The notes under the pieces are model-generated. The model saw only the letters and a program-made list of their open reading frames with translations, ran no database searches and had not been told where the DNA came from. A program made the position numbers and the translations under genes. 64,000 bases of DNA from Capra hircus (Eukaryota; Chordata; Mammalia; Artiodactyla; Bovidae), in assembly GCF_001704415.2 (NCBI RefSeq), contig NC_030836.1:23782001-23846000 (forward strand), in the 5' to 3' direction. Below are positions 32,976-44,838 of the stretch, one piece after another (within the stretch, counting starts at the first letter, position 1; the number at the start of each line of letters is the position of its first letter).

Positions 32976-34026
32976 TTCACATGCTAGCAAGGTAATGCTC
33001 AAAATCCTTCAAGCTAGGCTTCACCATTATGTGAACTGAGTATTATCTAGATGTACAAGCTCAATTTAGAAAAGGCAGAGGAACCACAGATCAATTGCCA
33101 ACATCCGTTAGATCACAAAAAAAGCAAGAGAATTCCAGAAAAATATCTACTTCTGCTTCATTGACTATGCTAAAGCCTTTGACTGTGTAGACCACAGTCA
33201 TAAACTGGAAATTCTTAAAGAGATGGGAATACCACATCACCATAACTGCCTCCTGAGAAACCTATATGCAGGTCAAGAAGCAACAGTTAGAATCAGAAAT
33301 GGAGAAATGGACTGGTTCAAAATTGGGAAAGGAGTACGTCAAGGCTACATATTGTCACTTATTTCACTTACTTGCAGAGTATCATGCGAAATGCAGGGCT
33401 GGAAGCAAAAGCTGGGAAAGATTGCTGGGAGAAATAACAACCTTAGATATGCAGATGACATCACCCTTATGGCAGAAAGCAAAGAGGAACTAAAGAGCTT
33501 CTTGATGAAAGTGAAAGAAAAGTGTGAAAAAGCTGCCTTAAAACTCAACATTCAAAAAATGAAGATCATGGCACCTGGTCCCATCACTTCATGGCAAATA
33601 GATGGGGAAAGAATGGAAGCAGTGACAGACTCTTATTTTTTTGGACTCCAAAATCACTGTGGATGGTGACTGCAGCCATGAAATTAAAAAACACTTGCAG
33701 CTTGGAAGAAAAGGTATAACAAACCTAGACAGCATATTAAAAAGCAGAGATATTACTTTGCCGACAAAGGTCTCTATAGTCAAAGCTATGGTTTTTCCAG
33801 CAATCATGTACGGATGTGAGAGTTGGACCATAAACACTGAGTGTTGAAGAATTGATGCTTTTGAATTGTGGTGCTGGAGAAGACTCTTGAGAGTCCCTTG
33901 GACTGCAAGGAGAACAAACCAGTCAATCCTAAAGGAAATTAATCCTGAATACTGATTGGAAGGACTGATGCTGAAGCTCCAATACTTTGGCCACCTGATG
34001 CGAAGGACTGACTCCTTGGAAAAAGA
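32976..34026 (+). mobile_element. BovB LINE, fragment lacking its 3' terminus
   Basis: Begins tcacatgctagcaaggtaat, upstream of the reverse-transcriptase core, then FDYAKAFDCV at about 33163, NLRYADDITLMAESKEELKS near 33443-33500 (YADD retained) and MYGCESWTIN. It ends at gactccttggaaaaag. Multiple frameshifts. It lies antisense to PRMT3. Confidence 0.92.
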
Positions 34027-36775
34027 AAGGAAAACAGCTACTAAAACTCAGGAAGGTTTAGCAATCTCAGGACATAAGATCAATTAAAAAAATTAATTGC
34101 ATTTCTATACATGAGCAATGAAGAAAGAGAAACTGAAATAAAAAACAATAGCATTTATAATAGCATTGAAAAAGCATATAATTCTTGAGATAAATGTAAC
34201 AACATATATGCATCATTTAGTTATATCAAATTATGAAACACTGCTAAAGATGATCTAAGTAAATGAGACATCTTGTTTGTGGATGACACTCAATACTGTT
34301 TTAAGATGTCAATTCTCCCCAAAGTAATCTATAGATTCAACAGTCTCAATCAAAATCCCAGCAGGACTGTTTCATTTGGGCAGAATTTAAGTTGACTTGA
34401 AAACGCATATGCAAATTTAAAGAGCCCAGAATGGTGAGAGAACAGAATAAAGCAGGAGGATTTATATCATCTTACAGTGTCTTACTGGCATAAGACAAGA
34501 CACATAGATCAAGGAAACAAAGTTCAGAAACAGACATGCATACATGGTTAATTAATTTCTGACAAAAGAACCAAGGTAATTAAATAGGAAAAGAAAAGTC
34601 TTTTCAAGAAATGATGATGAAACAACCTAATATAAATTTGGAAAAAGATGAATATTACTTTTAAATTCAACATGAAATAGTTTATAATCCTAAATGTACA
34701 GGCAAAAATATAAAGCTTTTAGAAGAACCGTATAGGAAAAGCTGTGATGTTAGAGTAGCAAAGATTTCTTAACTTAGGCCACAGTAGCACAAAGTTCAAA
34801 AGACCTTAAGAAAATGAAAGGACAAACTAGGATTGAGATAGAAATATCAGCAATGCATATATCGGACAAACAACTTGTACCTTATTAAGATTCTTATAGC
34901 ACAGTGAGATGACAACCCAACCAAAAATTGAGTAAAATATCTTAAAAGAAACCTCACCGAAGAAGACATACAAATGACCGATGAACATATGAAAAGATGC
35001 TCAACATCATTAGTCACGAGGTAAATGCAAATTAAAAACACAGCTGTCGCTACATACACTTACAACACAATGACATATTAAACCTTATATTAAAATGACT
35101 GCCATTTTATATAAGTGTCGACAAAGATGTGGAGCAAACAAACCCACAACAGTGTAGGAACCTTGAATAGTATAGTCATTGTGAAAAAGTTTGCCAGCTT
35201 CTTATGAAGTTAAGTATTTATCATAAGACCTAATAATTCCACTTCTAGGTATCTGCCTAGGAGAAATGAAAACATATGTTCACACAAAAACTTTTGCAAG
35301 AATGTTCATATTAATTTTATCCATAATGGCGCCTAACTGAAAACAATCCAAAAGTCTATCAGCAACTGAAAGCCTACTTACATTAAGTCCATACAAAGGA
35401 ACACTACTTGGCAATAAAAAGGAACAAATTACTGACTCACAGATGCACTTTAAAATATGCTAAAAGCAAAGAAGCTGGAGTATGCTCTGTATAATAACTT
35501 TGATATAAAATTCTAAAGAATACTAATGCCTTACTATTATTAATAGTAATAGAATATGTAGTGACAGAAAAGAGATCAATGGTTGTCCAGACTGAAAACT
35601 GAAAACTGAAGATGGGATCAAACTTTTTAGGGTGAAGTAAATATTCTATACCTTGAAAGAGATGGAAATACCACACCACTTGACCTGCCTCTTGAGAAAC
35701 CTGTACACAGGTCAGCAAGCAACAGTTAGAATTGGACATGGAACAACAGACTGGTTTCAAATAGGAAAAGGAGTACGTCAAGACTGTATATTGTCACCTT
35801 GCTTATTTAGCTGATCTACAGAGTACATCATGAGAAACGCTGGGCTGGAGGAAACACAAGCTGGAATCAAGATTGCTGGGAGAAATATCAATAACCTCAG
35901 ATATGCAGATGACACCACCCTTATGGCAGAAAGTGAACAGGAACTAAAGAGCCTCTTGAGGAAAGTGAAAGAGGAGAGTGAAAAAGATGGTTAAAGCTCA
36001 ACATTCAGAAAACTAAGATCATGGCATCTGGTCCCATCACTTCATGGGAAATACATGGGGAAACAGCGGAAACCATGGCTGATTATTTTTCTGGGCTCCA
36101 AAATCACTTCGAATGGTGACTGCAGCCATGAAATTAAAAGATGCTTGCTCCTTGGAAGGAAAGTTATGACCAACTTAGGCAGCATATTAAAAAGCAGAGA
36201 CATTACTTTGCCAACAAAGGTCCATCTAGTCAAGGCTATGATTTTTCCAGTAGTCATTATGGATGTGAGAGTTGGACTGCAAAGAAAGCAGAACGCCGAA
36301 GAACTGATGCTTTTGAACTGTGGTGTTAGAGAAGACTCTTGAGAGTCCCTTGGACTGCAAGGAGATCCAATCAGTCCATCCTAAAGGAAATCAGTCCTGG
36401 GTGTTCATTGGAGGGACTGATTTTGAAGCTGAAACTTCAATACTTTGGCCACCTGATGCAGAGAGCTGACTCATTTGAAAAGACCCTGATGCTGGGAAAG
36501 ATTGAGGGCAGGAGGAGAAGGGGACAACAGAGGATGAGATGGTTGGATGGCATCAATGACACAATGGACAAGGGTTTGGGTGAACTCTGGGAGTTGGTGA
36601 GGGACAGGGAGGCCTGGCGTGCTGCGGTTCCTGGGGTCACAAAGTGTCGGACATGACTGAGTGACTGAACTGAACTGAATAGAGTGGAACATACGTTTGC
36701 CAAAATTTATTAAACTGTATAAATAAAATGCGTAAATTTTTACTGTATGTAAATACAGAATAAAGTGTTTTTAAA
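34027..36775 (+). mobile_element. Old L1M, sense, split by BovB
   Basis: ORF2-derived stretch 34027-35657 (tctatagattcaacagtctc; agacacatagatcaaggaaa; aaaagatgctcaacatcatt; aggtatctgcctaggagaaa). It continues after the BovB at 36680-36775 (tttgccaaaatttattaaac; tttttactgtatgtaaat). No open frame of length remains. Confidence 0.8.
35658..36679 (+). mobile_element. BovB LINE, 5' truncated, complete 3' end
   Basis: From aaagagatggaaataccaca through NLRYADDTTLMAESEQELKS (about 35900-35955), the MDVRVGLQRK-frame remnant near 36260 and SNQSILKEISPGCSLEGLI to gtcggacatgactgagtgac and tgaactgaact. It inserted into the surrounding L1M. Two frameshifts break the frame. Confidence 0.93.
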
Positions 36776-38646
36776 AATGTGATGGCTTAGGAATAAATTC
36801 ATAGATAAATGGAATAAGATTCATTATAGAGATTCAGTAGATTCTAATTGGGGCATTTTACATCACTGAGCAAGAAAGGAGTTAACAGAAATGTGTAAAC
36901 ATAGTAACACAATATTTCGTAGTATGGAAAAAAAGTTAGAAACCAAAAGGAAAAAGTTGATGATTTGTTTATACAAAAATGAAACAAATTCTATAAAGCA
37001 AGATACTTTAAAAAGGCATAGAATGTGTCCCATTTTTACATTCCAGCCATCTTCACCAAAATTTGGCTGTTATTAGAATCCAAGCAACAACAGAAAAAGA
37101 ACAAAAGAAACCGGTAACAAACAACCACCAGTATCTGACTGCTTTAATTTGCATTTTGGTGATTATCAGTAGTGATGCTATTATTTTAAATGTTTAACCA
37201 CCATCTAAAAAGATTTTTTGAGCATTTTATTTAACTCAGTGATTTTCTTGCTGATGTGCCCTAAGGATAGTTGCTCTTTAAGTGGCTTTAGACATGTTAA
37301 AATGTGGCTTGTTTATAAATATCCTAGTTGATCCTTAGTGTAGGGTCAAAAAGGAAATGTTCCCTGGTGCCTATAAAGCAGGTTATCAAATACTGCATTT
37401 CAAGTTTAAAAAATATGTTAAAAAAGAAGAATGTATTTAAGAGGTTTATGTATCCCTTAACTTAAAATACAGCTCAACATGTACGAGTAACAGATAATTA
37501 AATTTTCACAGAAGAAAAAATTTTCAGCATCAATATTAAATAAAATATTTGAGAAATTAAAAAGTCTTAACGCTGTCTTATAAGCTAATATTGTAATTTT
37601 CGTGTTTTAAAATAAAACACAAACAAAATAACTTGCTGTAATAGTTATTTTGTAACCTTAATTTCAAAATGGAGATGCAAAACAATACTTATTTAAGTTA
37701 ATTATACAGCACGAAGGGTCACAGTAATAAATCCACAGTTCACACTGCTCCACCCACTTCAATTGTTCAAGCCTGGCTAAAGTGCCAAGGTAATGGCTAT
37801 AATGCAGTAGAGATAGGAGTAATTAATCAGTGTCAAATAGATATAAAGTGACTGATGTTGTTAAGTGTGTAAACTGGTGAGAGCTGCAAAGGACAGTCTC
37901 TATGCAGCTGAGCTGTATCACCTTGTTTTTATCATCAGCAGACGGCTATTAGTATATCACAAAGCAGCTCTGCAGTTCAATCAAGAACAAAACTGATTTC
38001 ATTTCAATTCGGTCCTAGTGGTTTTTTCAAATTAGTTTCTTCCAGAGCAATAAAATTTCATTCCCCACAAGGGGGATAAATAAAAATCAGTATTATCACT
38101 ACCAAAGCGTAGAGTTAAAAAAATGAAAACAAAAAAGGATTCTCCATCACATAAAAGCTTACTAATAACATATAAAGAGAACTAAATAGTATGATTTTAA
38201 TAATATTTTTCAAAGCCAAACCACAAGAAAAAAATCTGGATCTTTAAAATAAATACTGTCATGTAAGGTTTGTACAATAAAATTACACATTATTTTTTAA
38301 AGAAAAAGGGGGGAAAAAACCACTCTGAATTTAAACTTTAAAAGTGATCTTTAAATCCTTTAAAAGTATTCATTCTGGGAGGCTGGTTTCTAACTCCCAC
38401 AATGCTGGGAATGCTCAAATGTTGCAGAGTATTTCTTTGGAAACTATTGTTAGAACTATGTCGTGAAAATAACAATAACAACAACAAACAAAATCCCACA
38501 CCAAAGCAAAAACACATTAGGTTCATCATCTTATAGTTACCTTGTGCTGTTGGTCAAATGTAAAATTCCTATTCTAAGAAATTTCCTATTCACACTGTCT
38601 TTTTCTTTGCTTTCCAAATATCCTGTCTGCCCCCGATGGTAGATTT
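36776..38646. other. Repeat-poor intronic segment; candidate conserved element 37720-38090
   Basis: No transposon recognised over 1.87 kb. 37720-38090 has intact-looking composition with TAATTAATCAG, CTATTAGTATATC and a tract of alternating AT and GC blocks, as seen in vertebrate conserved non-coding elements. This is inference and was not tested by alignment. Confidence 0.35.
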
Positions 38647-38858
38647 TGTTGTTGTTTACTAGATAAGTTGTGTTCAACTCTTTATAACCCCACAGACTAC
38701 AGCCTGCCAGGCTCCACTGTCCATGGGATTTCCCAGGCAAGAATACTGGAGTGGGTTGCCATTTCCTTTTCCAAGGGATCTTCCCGACCCAGGGATCAAA
38801 CCCATATCTTCTGCATTGTCAGGTGGATTCTTTACCACTGAGCTGGCAGGGAAGTTCC
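38647..38858 (-). mobile_element. Bov-tA SINE with 11-bp target-site duplication
   Basis: Antisense SINE: gataagttgtgttcaactct, gggatttcccaggcaagaat, then tctttaccactgagctggca. Perfect atggtagattt at 38636-38646 and 38859-38869. Confidence 0.95.
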
Positions 38859-38869
38859 ATGGTAGATTT

Positions 38870-39772
38870 ACCATTACCAAAAAATGACTTATCATTATTC
38901 AAAATATTAACATGTACACATACACACACACACAAGCTGCATGGAAAAACTGTATAGGTATGTTCACAATATCTTGTTAAAAAAAATCTTGTCACATTAC
39001 TATCTGGACAGTAAAATAAACTTGACATGCACAGCAAACTGTCATGATTAGACGCTTGGCTTTATTTAATTTTATCTAAAAATTGTACACCATATTAAGT
39101 CAAAAAGTAGTTTTTGACTCAGGCTATTTTTCGACTCAACAGTACTCTCCTCAGCCATGCCACAATTTCGGAGAACATCAGAGCTGACAAAATGGGGCAA
39201 CGAAATACAGCAACTAGATAAATGCCCCTGGCATGTGTCACCCACGGTGATGAAAGGAAGTTATATTTCAATGACAATGCACATTACTGTACTTATTCAT
39301 TCATTCAGGAGCATATTTATGACATGCCAAATACTGCACCAGATAAAAACAGAAGTGAGAAAAGCAAATAACTCATCTATGAGAACCCCGTATCAGAGCA
39401 CACTGGTATGTTATAACACAGATATACGTATGAATTATCTGGGAGAAAAAATAACAGAACAGTTAACTTTTTAAGACAATGAGGAAAGAGGTACAGAAAT
39501 AAGCTGGGTTATAAAGGGAAAAGTGCAATTCATCAAGTGAAAGAGGTCAAAGTAGCTTCCTAGGTAGAAAAGTATCTCAGATAAAGGCAATGAGGAAGAA
39601 AAGACAGGAAAACTAGCTAAAAAATGAGCAGTACAGCTGGAGCATATCATGGGCTTCTGTGGGGTTCTGACAGGTCAGGGCTGGAAATGATGAAGAATGG
39701 TCAGACTGTAAAGGGTCATGGTAAAGAATCTGGATTCTACCCTGGATATACTGAGGGTCCAGTGAGGGCTTT
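38870..39772. other. Intronic sequence, partly old repeat
   Basis: 38918-38934 is a short CA run. 39290-39380 (tattcattcattcaggagca) is MIR/L2-like. 39470-39770 looks like a decayed old repeat (gtaaagggtcatggtaaaga). No exon. Confidence 0.4.
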
Positions 39773-40030
39773 TTTTAAATTTTAAATTAATTAATTAATT
39801 TTAATTGAAGGCTAATTACAATATTGTAGTGCTTTTGTCATACATTGACATGAATCAGCCATGGGTGTACATGTGTTCCCCATTCTGAACCCCCTTCCCA
39901 TCCCTCAGGGTCATCCCAGTGCACCAGCCCTGAGCACCCTGTCTCATGCATCAAACCTGGACTGACGACCTATTTCACATATGATAATATACATGTTTCA
40001 GTGCTTTTCTCTCAAATCACTGCACCCTCG
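39773..40030 (-). mobile_element. Ruminant L1 3' UTR fragment, antisense
   Basis: ttaattgaaggctaattaca, gggtcatcccagtgcaccag, caaatcactgcaccctcgcc. The same sequence type as 22997-23270, but only the 3' UTR is present. Confidence 0.85.
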
Positions 40031-40034
40031 CCTT

Positions 40035-42340
40035 AAACTTTATTAAGGTGTAGGTTATATATAATAAAACTATAACATGTAAAATTGCAGTTCAATGAGT
40101 TTTACTTAATATTTCACTTTTGTAAACTTTCACCTACCTCAAGTATCAAGGTGCTCTCTTATGTTATTATCTAGAAATTTCACAGTTTTAAGCTTTTATG
40201 TTTATGTCTATTATCCATTTAAAGTCAGTTTTTATATATTTGGTGTCAGAGAAGAAGAGTCATTATTTTCCTTTATGAATATTCAGCTGTTCTAACACAA
40301 TTTTCTGAGAAGACTATCCTTTTCCAATTAAATTTATACTGGCCCTCTGAAAAAACTTAATTGACTACACAAAAATGAGGCTATTTCTGCATTTTCTATC
40401 ACTGTATTAATCTATATATCCATCTTTTATATGTCAATACTATACTGCTTGTGTTAATATAATTTTTAAGTTCAGAATTTACATAGTGTAAGAAGTACAA
40501 TATGGTTCTTAAAATTGTTTGGCTACAATAGTCTAGATCATTTGTATATAAATTTTAGAATCAGCACATTAATTTCTCTCTTGCTAAATTCACTTACTAG
40601 CTCTGTATTTTTTGATAGATTTCCTAGAATTTTCTATGTATACATTATCTATAAATAATAACAGCTTTATTTCTTCCTTCCCAATGGTTTTAATTATTTT
40701 TTGCTTCTTATTGCACTGGCTAAGACTTCCAGTTTAACAGTGCTGGAGTGCAGACATAAACACTGGTCACAGTGTATTTTCTTTTTACACATCACTGGAT
40801 TCAATTTGCTACTATTTTGTTGAGGATTTATTCATGAGGGACATTGGTCTGTAGTTTAATTTCCTTGTACCATCTTTGTCTAACTTTTGCTTAGGCTAAT
40901 AAACAAATGAAAAGATGCTCAACATCACTTATTATTGGAGAAATGCAAATCAAAACCACCATGAAGTATCATCTCACACCAGTCAGAATGGCCATCATCA
41001 AAAAGTCTACAAATAACAAACGCTGGAGAAGGTGTGGAGAAAAGGGAACCTTGTTACACTGTTGGTGGGAATGCAAACTGATACAACCACTATGGAGAAC
41101 AGTACGAAGATTCCTTAAAAAACCAGGAATAACACTACCATATGACCCAGCAATCCCATTTCTGGGCATATACTCTAAGGAAACCAGAACTGAAAAAGAC
41201 ACATGTACCTGAATGTTCAATGCAGCACTATTTACAACAGCTAGGATATGGAAGCAACCTAGATGTCCATCAGCAGATGAATGGGTAAGTAAGTTGTGGT
41301 ATATATACACAATGGAATATTACTCAGCCTTTATAAAGGAATGCATTTGAGTCAGTTCTAACAAGGTGGATGAACCTAGAGCCTATTATACAGAGTGAAG
41401 TAAGTCAGAAAGAGAAAGACAAATACTGCATATTAACGCATATATATGGAATCTAGAAAGATGGTACCAATGATCCTACATAAATGGCAGCAAAGGAGAC
41501 CCAGATGTAAAGAAGAGACTTTTGGAGTCAGTGGGAAAAGGAAAAGGTGGGATAATTTGAGAGAATAGCATTCAAACATATACATTATCATATGTAAAAT
41601 AGATAACCAGTACGAGTTTGATGCATGAAGCAGGGCACCCAAAACTGGTGCTCTGTGACAACCCAGAGGGATAGGGTAGGGAGAGAGGCAGGACGGGGTT
41701 CAGGATGGAGGGAACACATGTATTGCCTATGGCCAATTCATGCTGATACATGGAAAAAACCATCACAATACTATACAGTAATTATCCTCCAATTAAAATA
41801 AATTCTAAAAAAATAAAACAAAACAGTGTAGGAGTGGAGCAAGTAGACACATGGCCTTGTCTCAAATTTAGTCTGTCTTTATTCAGCATGATGCTAGCGG
41901 TAGGCTGTATGGATGCCATCTGTCAGGATGAGGAAGCTCTCTTTTATTTCTAGTTTGCTGTATTTGTCATGAATTGATATTACACTTTGTCAAACTTTTT
42001 TTTTCTGCATCCACTGATACGATCATGTAGCTTTTCTTCTTTAGACTGCTAGCATGGTGGACTACATTATATGATTTTAAAATACTGAATCAGCCTTGAA
42101 TTCTTGGAATAAAACCCATCTGGTCACAGTGTATTTTCTTTTTCGCATCATTGGATTTAATTTGCTACTATTTTGTTGACGATTTATTCATGAGGGACAT
42201 TGGTCTATAGTATCTTGTACTATCTTCATCTAATTTTTGATATCAAAGAAATACCGCCCTTATAAAATCAGTTCTTTTCTATTTTCTGGAAGAGACTGTG
42301 TAGAGTTGGTGTTATTTCTTTAAGTGGTTGGTTTCTTTCA
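40035..42340 (-). mobile_element. Old L1M, antisense, interrupted by a younger L1
   Basis: Left part 40035-40890 (tctatatatccatcttttat; ttgctactattttgttgagg). Right part 41822-42340 (tctgcatccactgatacgat; cttgaattcttggaataaaa; the same ttgctactattttgttga block again). The sequence around the insertion is present on both sides; see findings. Confidence 0.75.
40892..41818 (+). mobile_element. Ruminant-type L1, 5' truncated, sense
   Basis: ORF2 C-terminus: MKRCSTSLIIGEMQIKTTMK at the start of a 101-codon open frame (40907-41212), with GTLLHCWWECK and YDPAIPFLGI. Then a stop, the remaining ORF2 sequence, the 3' UTR (gttctaacaaggtggatgaa; caggatggagggaacacatg) and an A-rich tail. Non-functional. 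Confidence 0.93.
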
Positions 42341-43590
42341 CTCAGTAATATGGGTTTAAGATTCCTCCATGTTTTTTCACAGGTTGATAGTTCATTTCTT
42401 TTTAGCACTGAATGAAATTTCATCTTCTAGATGTATGGACCATTTATATTTAATAAAATTATCAACATGTTCGATATTGATACAGAGGTCCCTAGAGCTC
42501 TTTTTTCTGACTAGCTTCTACCCCAATACTCTGCTCCACAGCTTCTGGCTTCTATTTATCAGTAATACCATCAGAGGCTAATAATTAGTAGAGTAAAAAA
42601 AAAAACTCTTGTAACTGAGAATGACTATTTTTTCCTTTCTTTGAAATTTTGTTTTCACAAACTTTCCTCAGGTTGTGCTCTTTTAGGGGAGCCTACTGGA
42701 CTTACTATTTAAATGTAAGTACACATAATGGCAATAAAAGAAATACAGAATGTAGATGGTGCCCCAGGGCAACATTAGAATCATGCATCTTCTTCACAGT
42801 ATTCTGAGAAATCAATTACTCAAAGGATTACTGTGTAAAGAATAGTTAGGATTTCAAAATTTCACTAGATATAAATAATATTGTGTTGCAATTAGGTAGG
42901 AGAAAATTCAAAGGCTATCTTAAATCTCTCTCAAGATTAAAGCATGAAAGAATTAGTATTGCCTTTAGAATTCTAGTAGTAAGACAACAAACGGTTACAG
43001 CGAGGGAAAAAGCAGTATTTTCAATTTTCCCAAAGTTAATCCAAATAGCAGAGTAAAAAAAAGCAAAGAAACATAAATGAAGATGTCTTTGCTTCATGTC
43101 AGTTTTGCTGTGCTATAGCTTTCCAGAGAAAGAGAAAATGACACCATCAAAGTTTTATTTCCATAGCATTACAACCTCAAAGTGAAAGAATGACAACACC
43201 GCGCTGCTTTACTCTGATGGTGTTTATTTGCATCTACTAAATTCCTTTACGCTTCAATAGTGAAATCAAAACTATATTACAATTTTATGAAATATTTTAA
43301 ATATGGAGAATGATATAATAACCACTTGTTCAGTTTTGTCAAATCTTGACATTCTGCACAGTTCCTTCAGTTTTTCAAAGAAATAGTTCATATATATGGC
43401 ACCAAAGCCCCTTTCTGCAATCGTATTTCTATCCTCCTCTAGAGGTGACCACGTTGATGAATTCAAGTGTTGCTTCTTAATTTACTACGTCTGTGTATAG
43501 CCTGTTGTTTTACATGTTTTTAAAACTTCATATAAATCAAACTCATATATTTTAGGAATCCTTCTGCAAATCTTTGCTCCATGTTGCTTT
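42341..43590. other. Intronic, repeat-poor; no exon recognised
   Basis: Apart from simple A runs near 42596 no family is recognised. The 43100-43260 block is non-repetitive and could be conserved, but nothing in it identifies a function. Confidence 0.4.
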
Positions 43591-43793
43591 TAAGTGAAGT
43601 CACTCAGTCGTGTCCCACTCTTTGTGACCCCGTGGACTGTAGCCTACCAAGTTCCTCTGTTCATGGGATTCTCCAGGCAAGAACACTGGAGTGGGTTGCC
43701 ATTTCCTTCTCCAGGGGATCTTCCCGATCCAGGGATCGAACCCGGGTTTTCCACATTACAGGCAGACACTTTAACCTCTGAGCCACCAGAGAC
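43591..43793 (-). mobile_element. Bov-tA SINE
   Basis: Antisense: gaagtcactcagtcgtgtcc, tgggattctccaggcaagaa, then gggatcgaacccgggttttc (reversed B box) and ctctgagccaccagagac. A well preserved copy. Confidence 0.95.
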
Positions 43794-44528
43794 ACACAAA
43801 TAATCTGATGTTGAGTATCTCTACATTGAACTTTGGTGTACATTCAGTTTTCCCACAGTCAAGAGGCTTTCAGTGAAGATGGGACAAGACATACATGTAA
43901 CAAGCAGTTAAAATAAAAAAGATTCCATAATCAAACTCTAACTTTTGGTGTAAAATGTGTAGAAATATAAGAACTATAGGTGCTCATGTAAGTGAACAAT
44001 CAGTGAGATGTAAAACAAAGGGATGCAGCACCGGGTCAGCCTGTAAACACTGTGCAAGATCTGAGGAGGCAGACCCGGTGCAAAGCATTCTAAACAAACA
44101 GACTTTGAATATAATAACTACTGAATGACAGTCTCCTTTAATTTACACTTTACTTCTATTGGTGATATTTCTGTTTAGTCACTCGGGAAATTAAAACATT
44201 TTCTTTTAGTTATAGTTTCAACTTAGTATATACTAGTTAATGCTTAACGAAAAATTTTCTGAATTACTGTGTAGTACTCAACATAAGAGCTACACAATGG
44301 CATTGTAACTGGCAGACATCAGATTCAAATAAAAGTTTTCTTTAACTTACTTATGTAATGAAATGATATGCTACCTAAACTTTATGTACATGGTAAACTC
44401 TTAAGAACTACTTACCTTAGTATGCTACATTGCTTCAAATACAGTGGGCACAGAAAAAGTGGTTGTAGAATGGATGAATACTGTTTATTTCAGAATGAGT
44501 AAGACACCCACCCCTCTTTCTTTCTTAC

Positions 44529-44616
44529 CTGCTTTAACTGAAAATGGCTTTTCCAATAGAAATATTGTTTGCTTCCAGTGTGTTTTGGTGCTCAGCGGGC
44601 CCGTAGAAAACACAAC
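44529..44616 (-). CDS. PRMT3: PRMT3 penultimate coding exon (THW-loop exon)
   Basis: An 88-nt exon read on the minus strand: acceptor ...ccaatgcag before GTTGTG, donor GCAG|gtaagaaag. It encodes VVFSTGPLSTKTHWKQ followed by TIFLLEKPFSVKA plus the first base of a glycine codon completed in the last exon. THWKQ is the conserved THW loop of protein arginine methyltransferases, which lines the active site opposite the SAM-binding half. The fold here is part of the C-terminal beta-barrel. The upstream join (K|VV) keeps frame with the 51-nt exon only 171 bp away. The acceptor has a poor pyrimidine tract (tttttgaactctgccaatgcag), while donor and frame are sound. Confidence 0.96.
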
Positions 44617-44787
44617 CTGCATTGGCAGAGTTCAAAAATGTCTGATGAAGTACAAGACTTTTAATATCACGGTACATTAATTTACTACATCAAATACAAG
44701 CTCCAACTACTCACAAAAGCAAAATGCTTATGATCAAACACCTTGGGGCACGAAAATAAAATACTTGCCTAGTTATGAGATACTTAC

Positions 44788-44838
44788 CTTGTTGTGGCAA
44801 TTCTTCTCAAAATATATATCGAAGTAGCCAGCAATTGC
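44788..44838 (-). CDS. PRMT3: PRMT3 small coding exon, 17 codons
   Basis: A 51-nt exon (GCAATTGC...CAACAAG) encoding AIAGYFDIYFEKNCHNK, phase 0 at both ends. GYFDIYFEKNCHN is the PRMT3-specific stretch leading into the VVFSTGP strand; human has R where this sequence has the final K, as I recall it. Donor AAG|gtaagtatc is strong; the acceptor (ttctttttaaaaaacag) is A-rich. The preceding exon (expected to end ...SMCT) was not found within the window. Because the exon is a multiple of three, skipping it would keep frame but delete a beta-strand. Confidence 0.95.

Larger units (their letters stand above)
32522..44528 (-). other. PRMT3: PRMT3 terminal intron, 12.0 kb
   Basis: Donor GCAG|gtaagaaa at 44528, acceptor tctttag at 32522. 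It holds two BovB copies and an L1M in antisense to the gene, a ruminant L1, two Bov-tA SINEs and about 4 kb of repeat-poor sequence (36776-38646, 42341-43590). No further exon was recognised inside. Confidence 0.85.
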
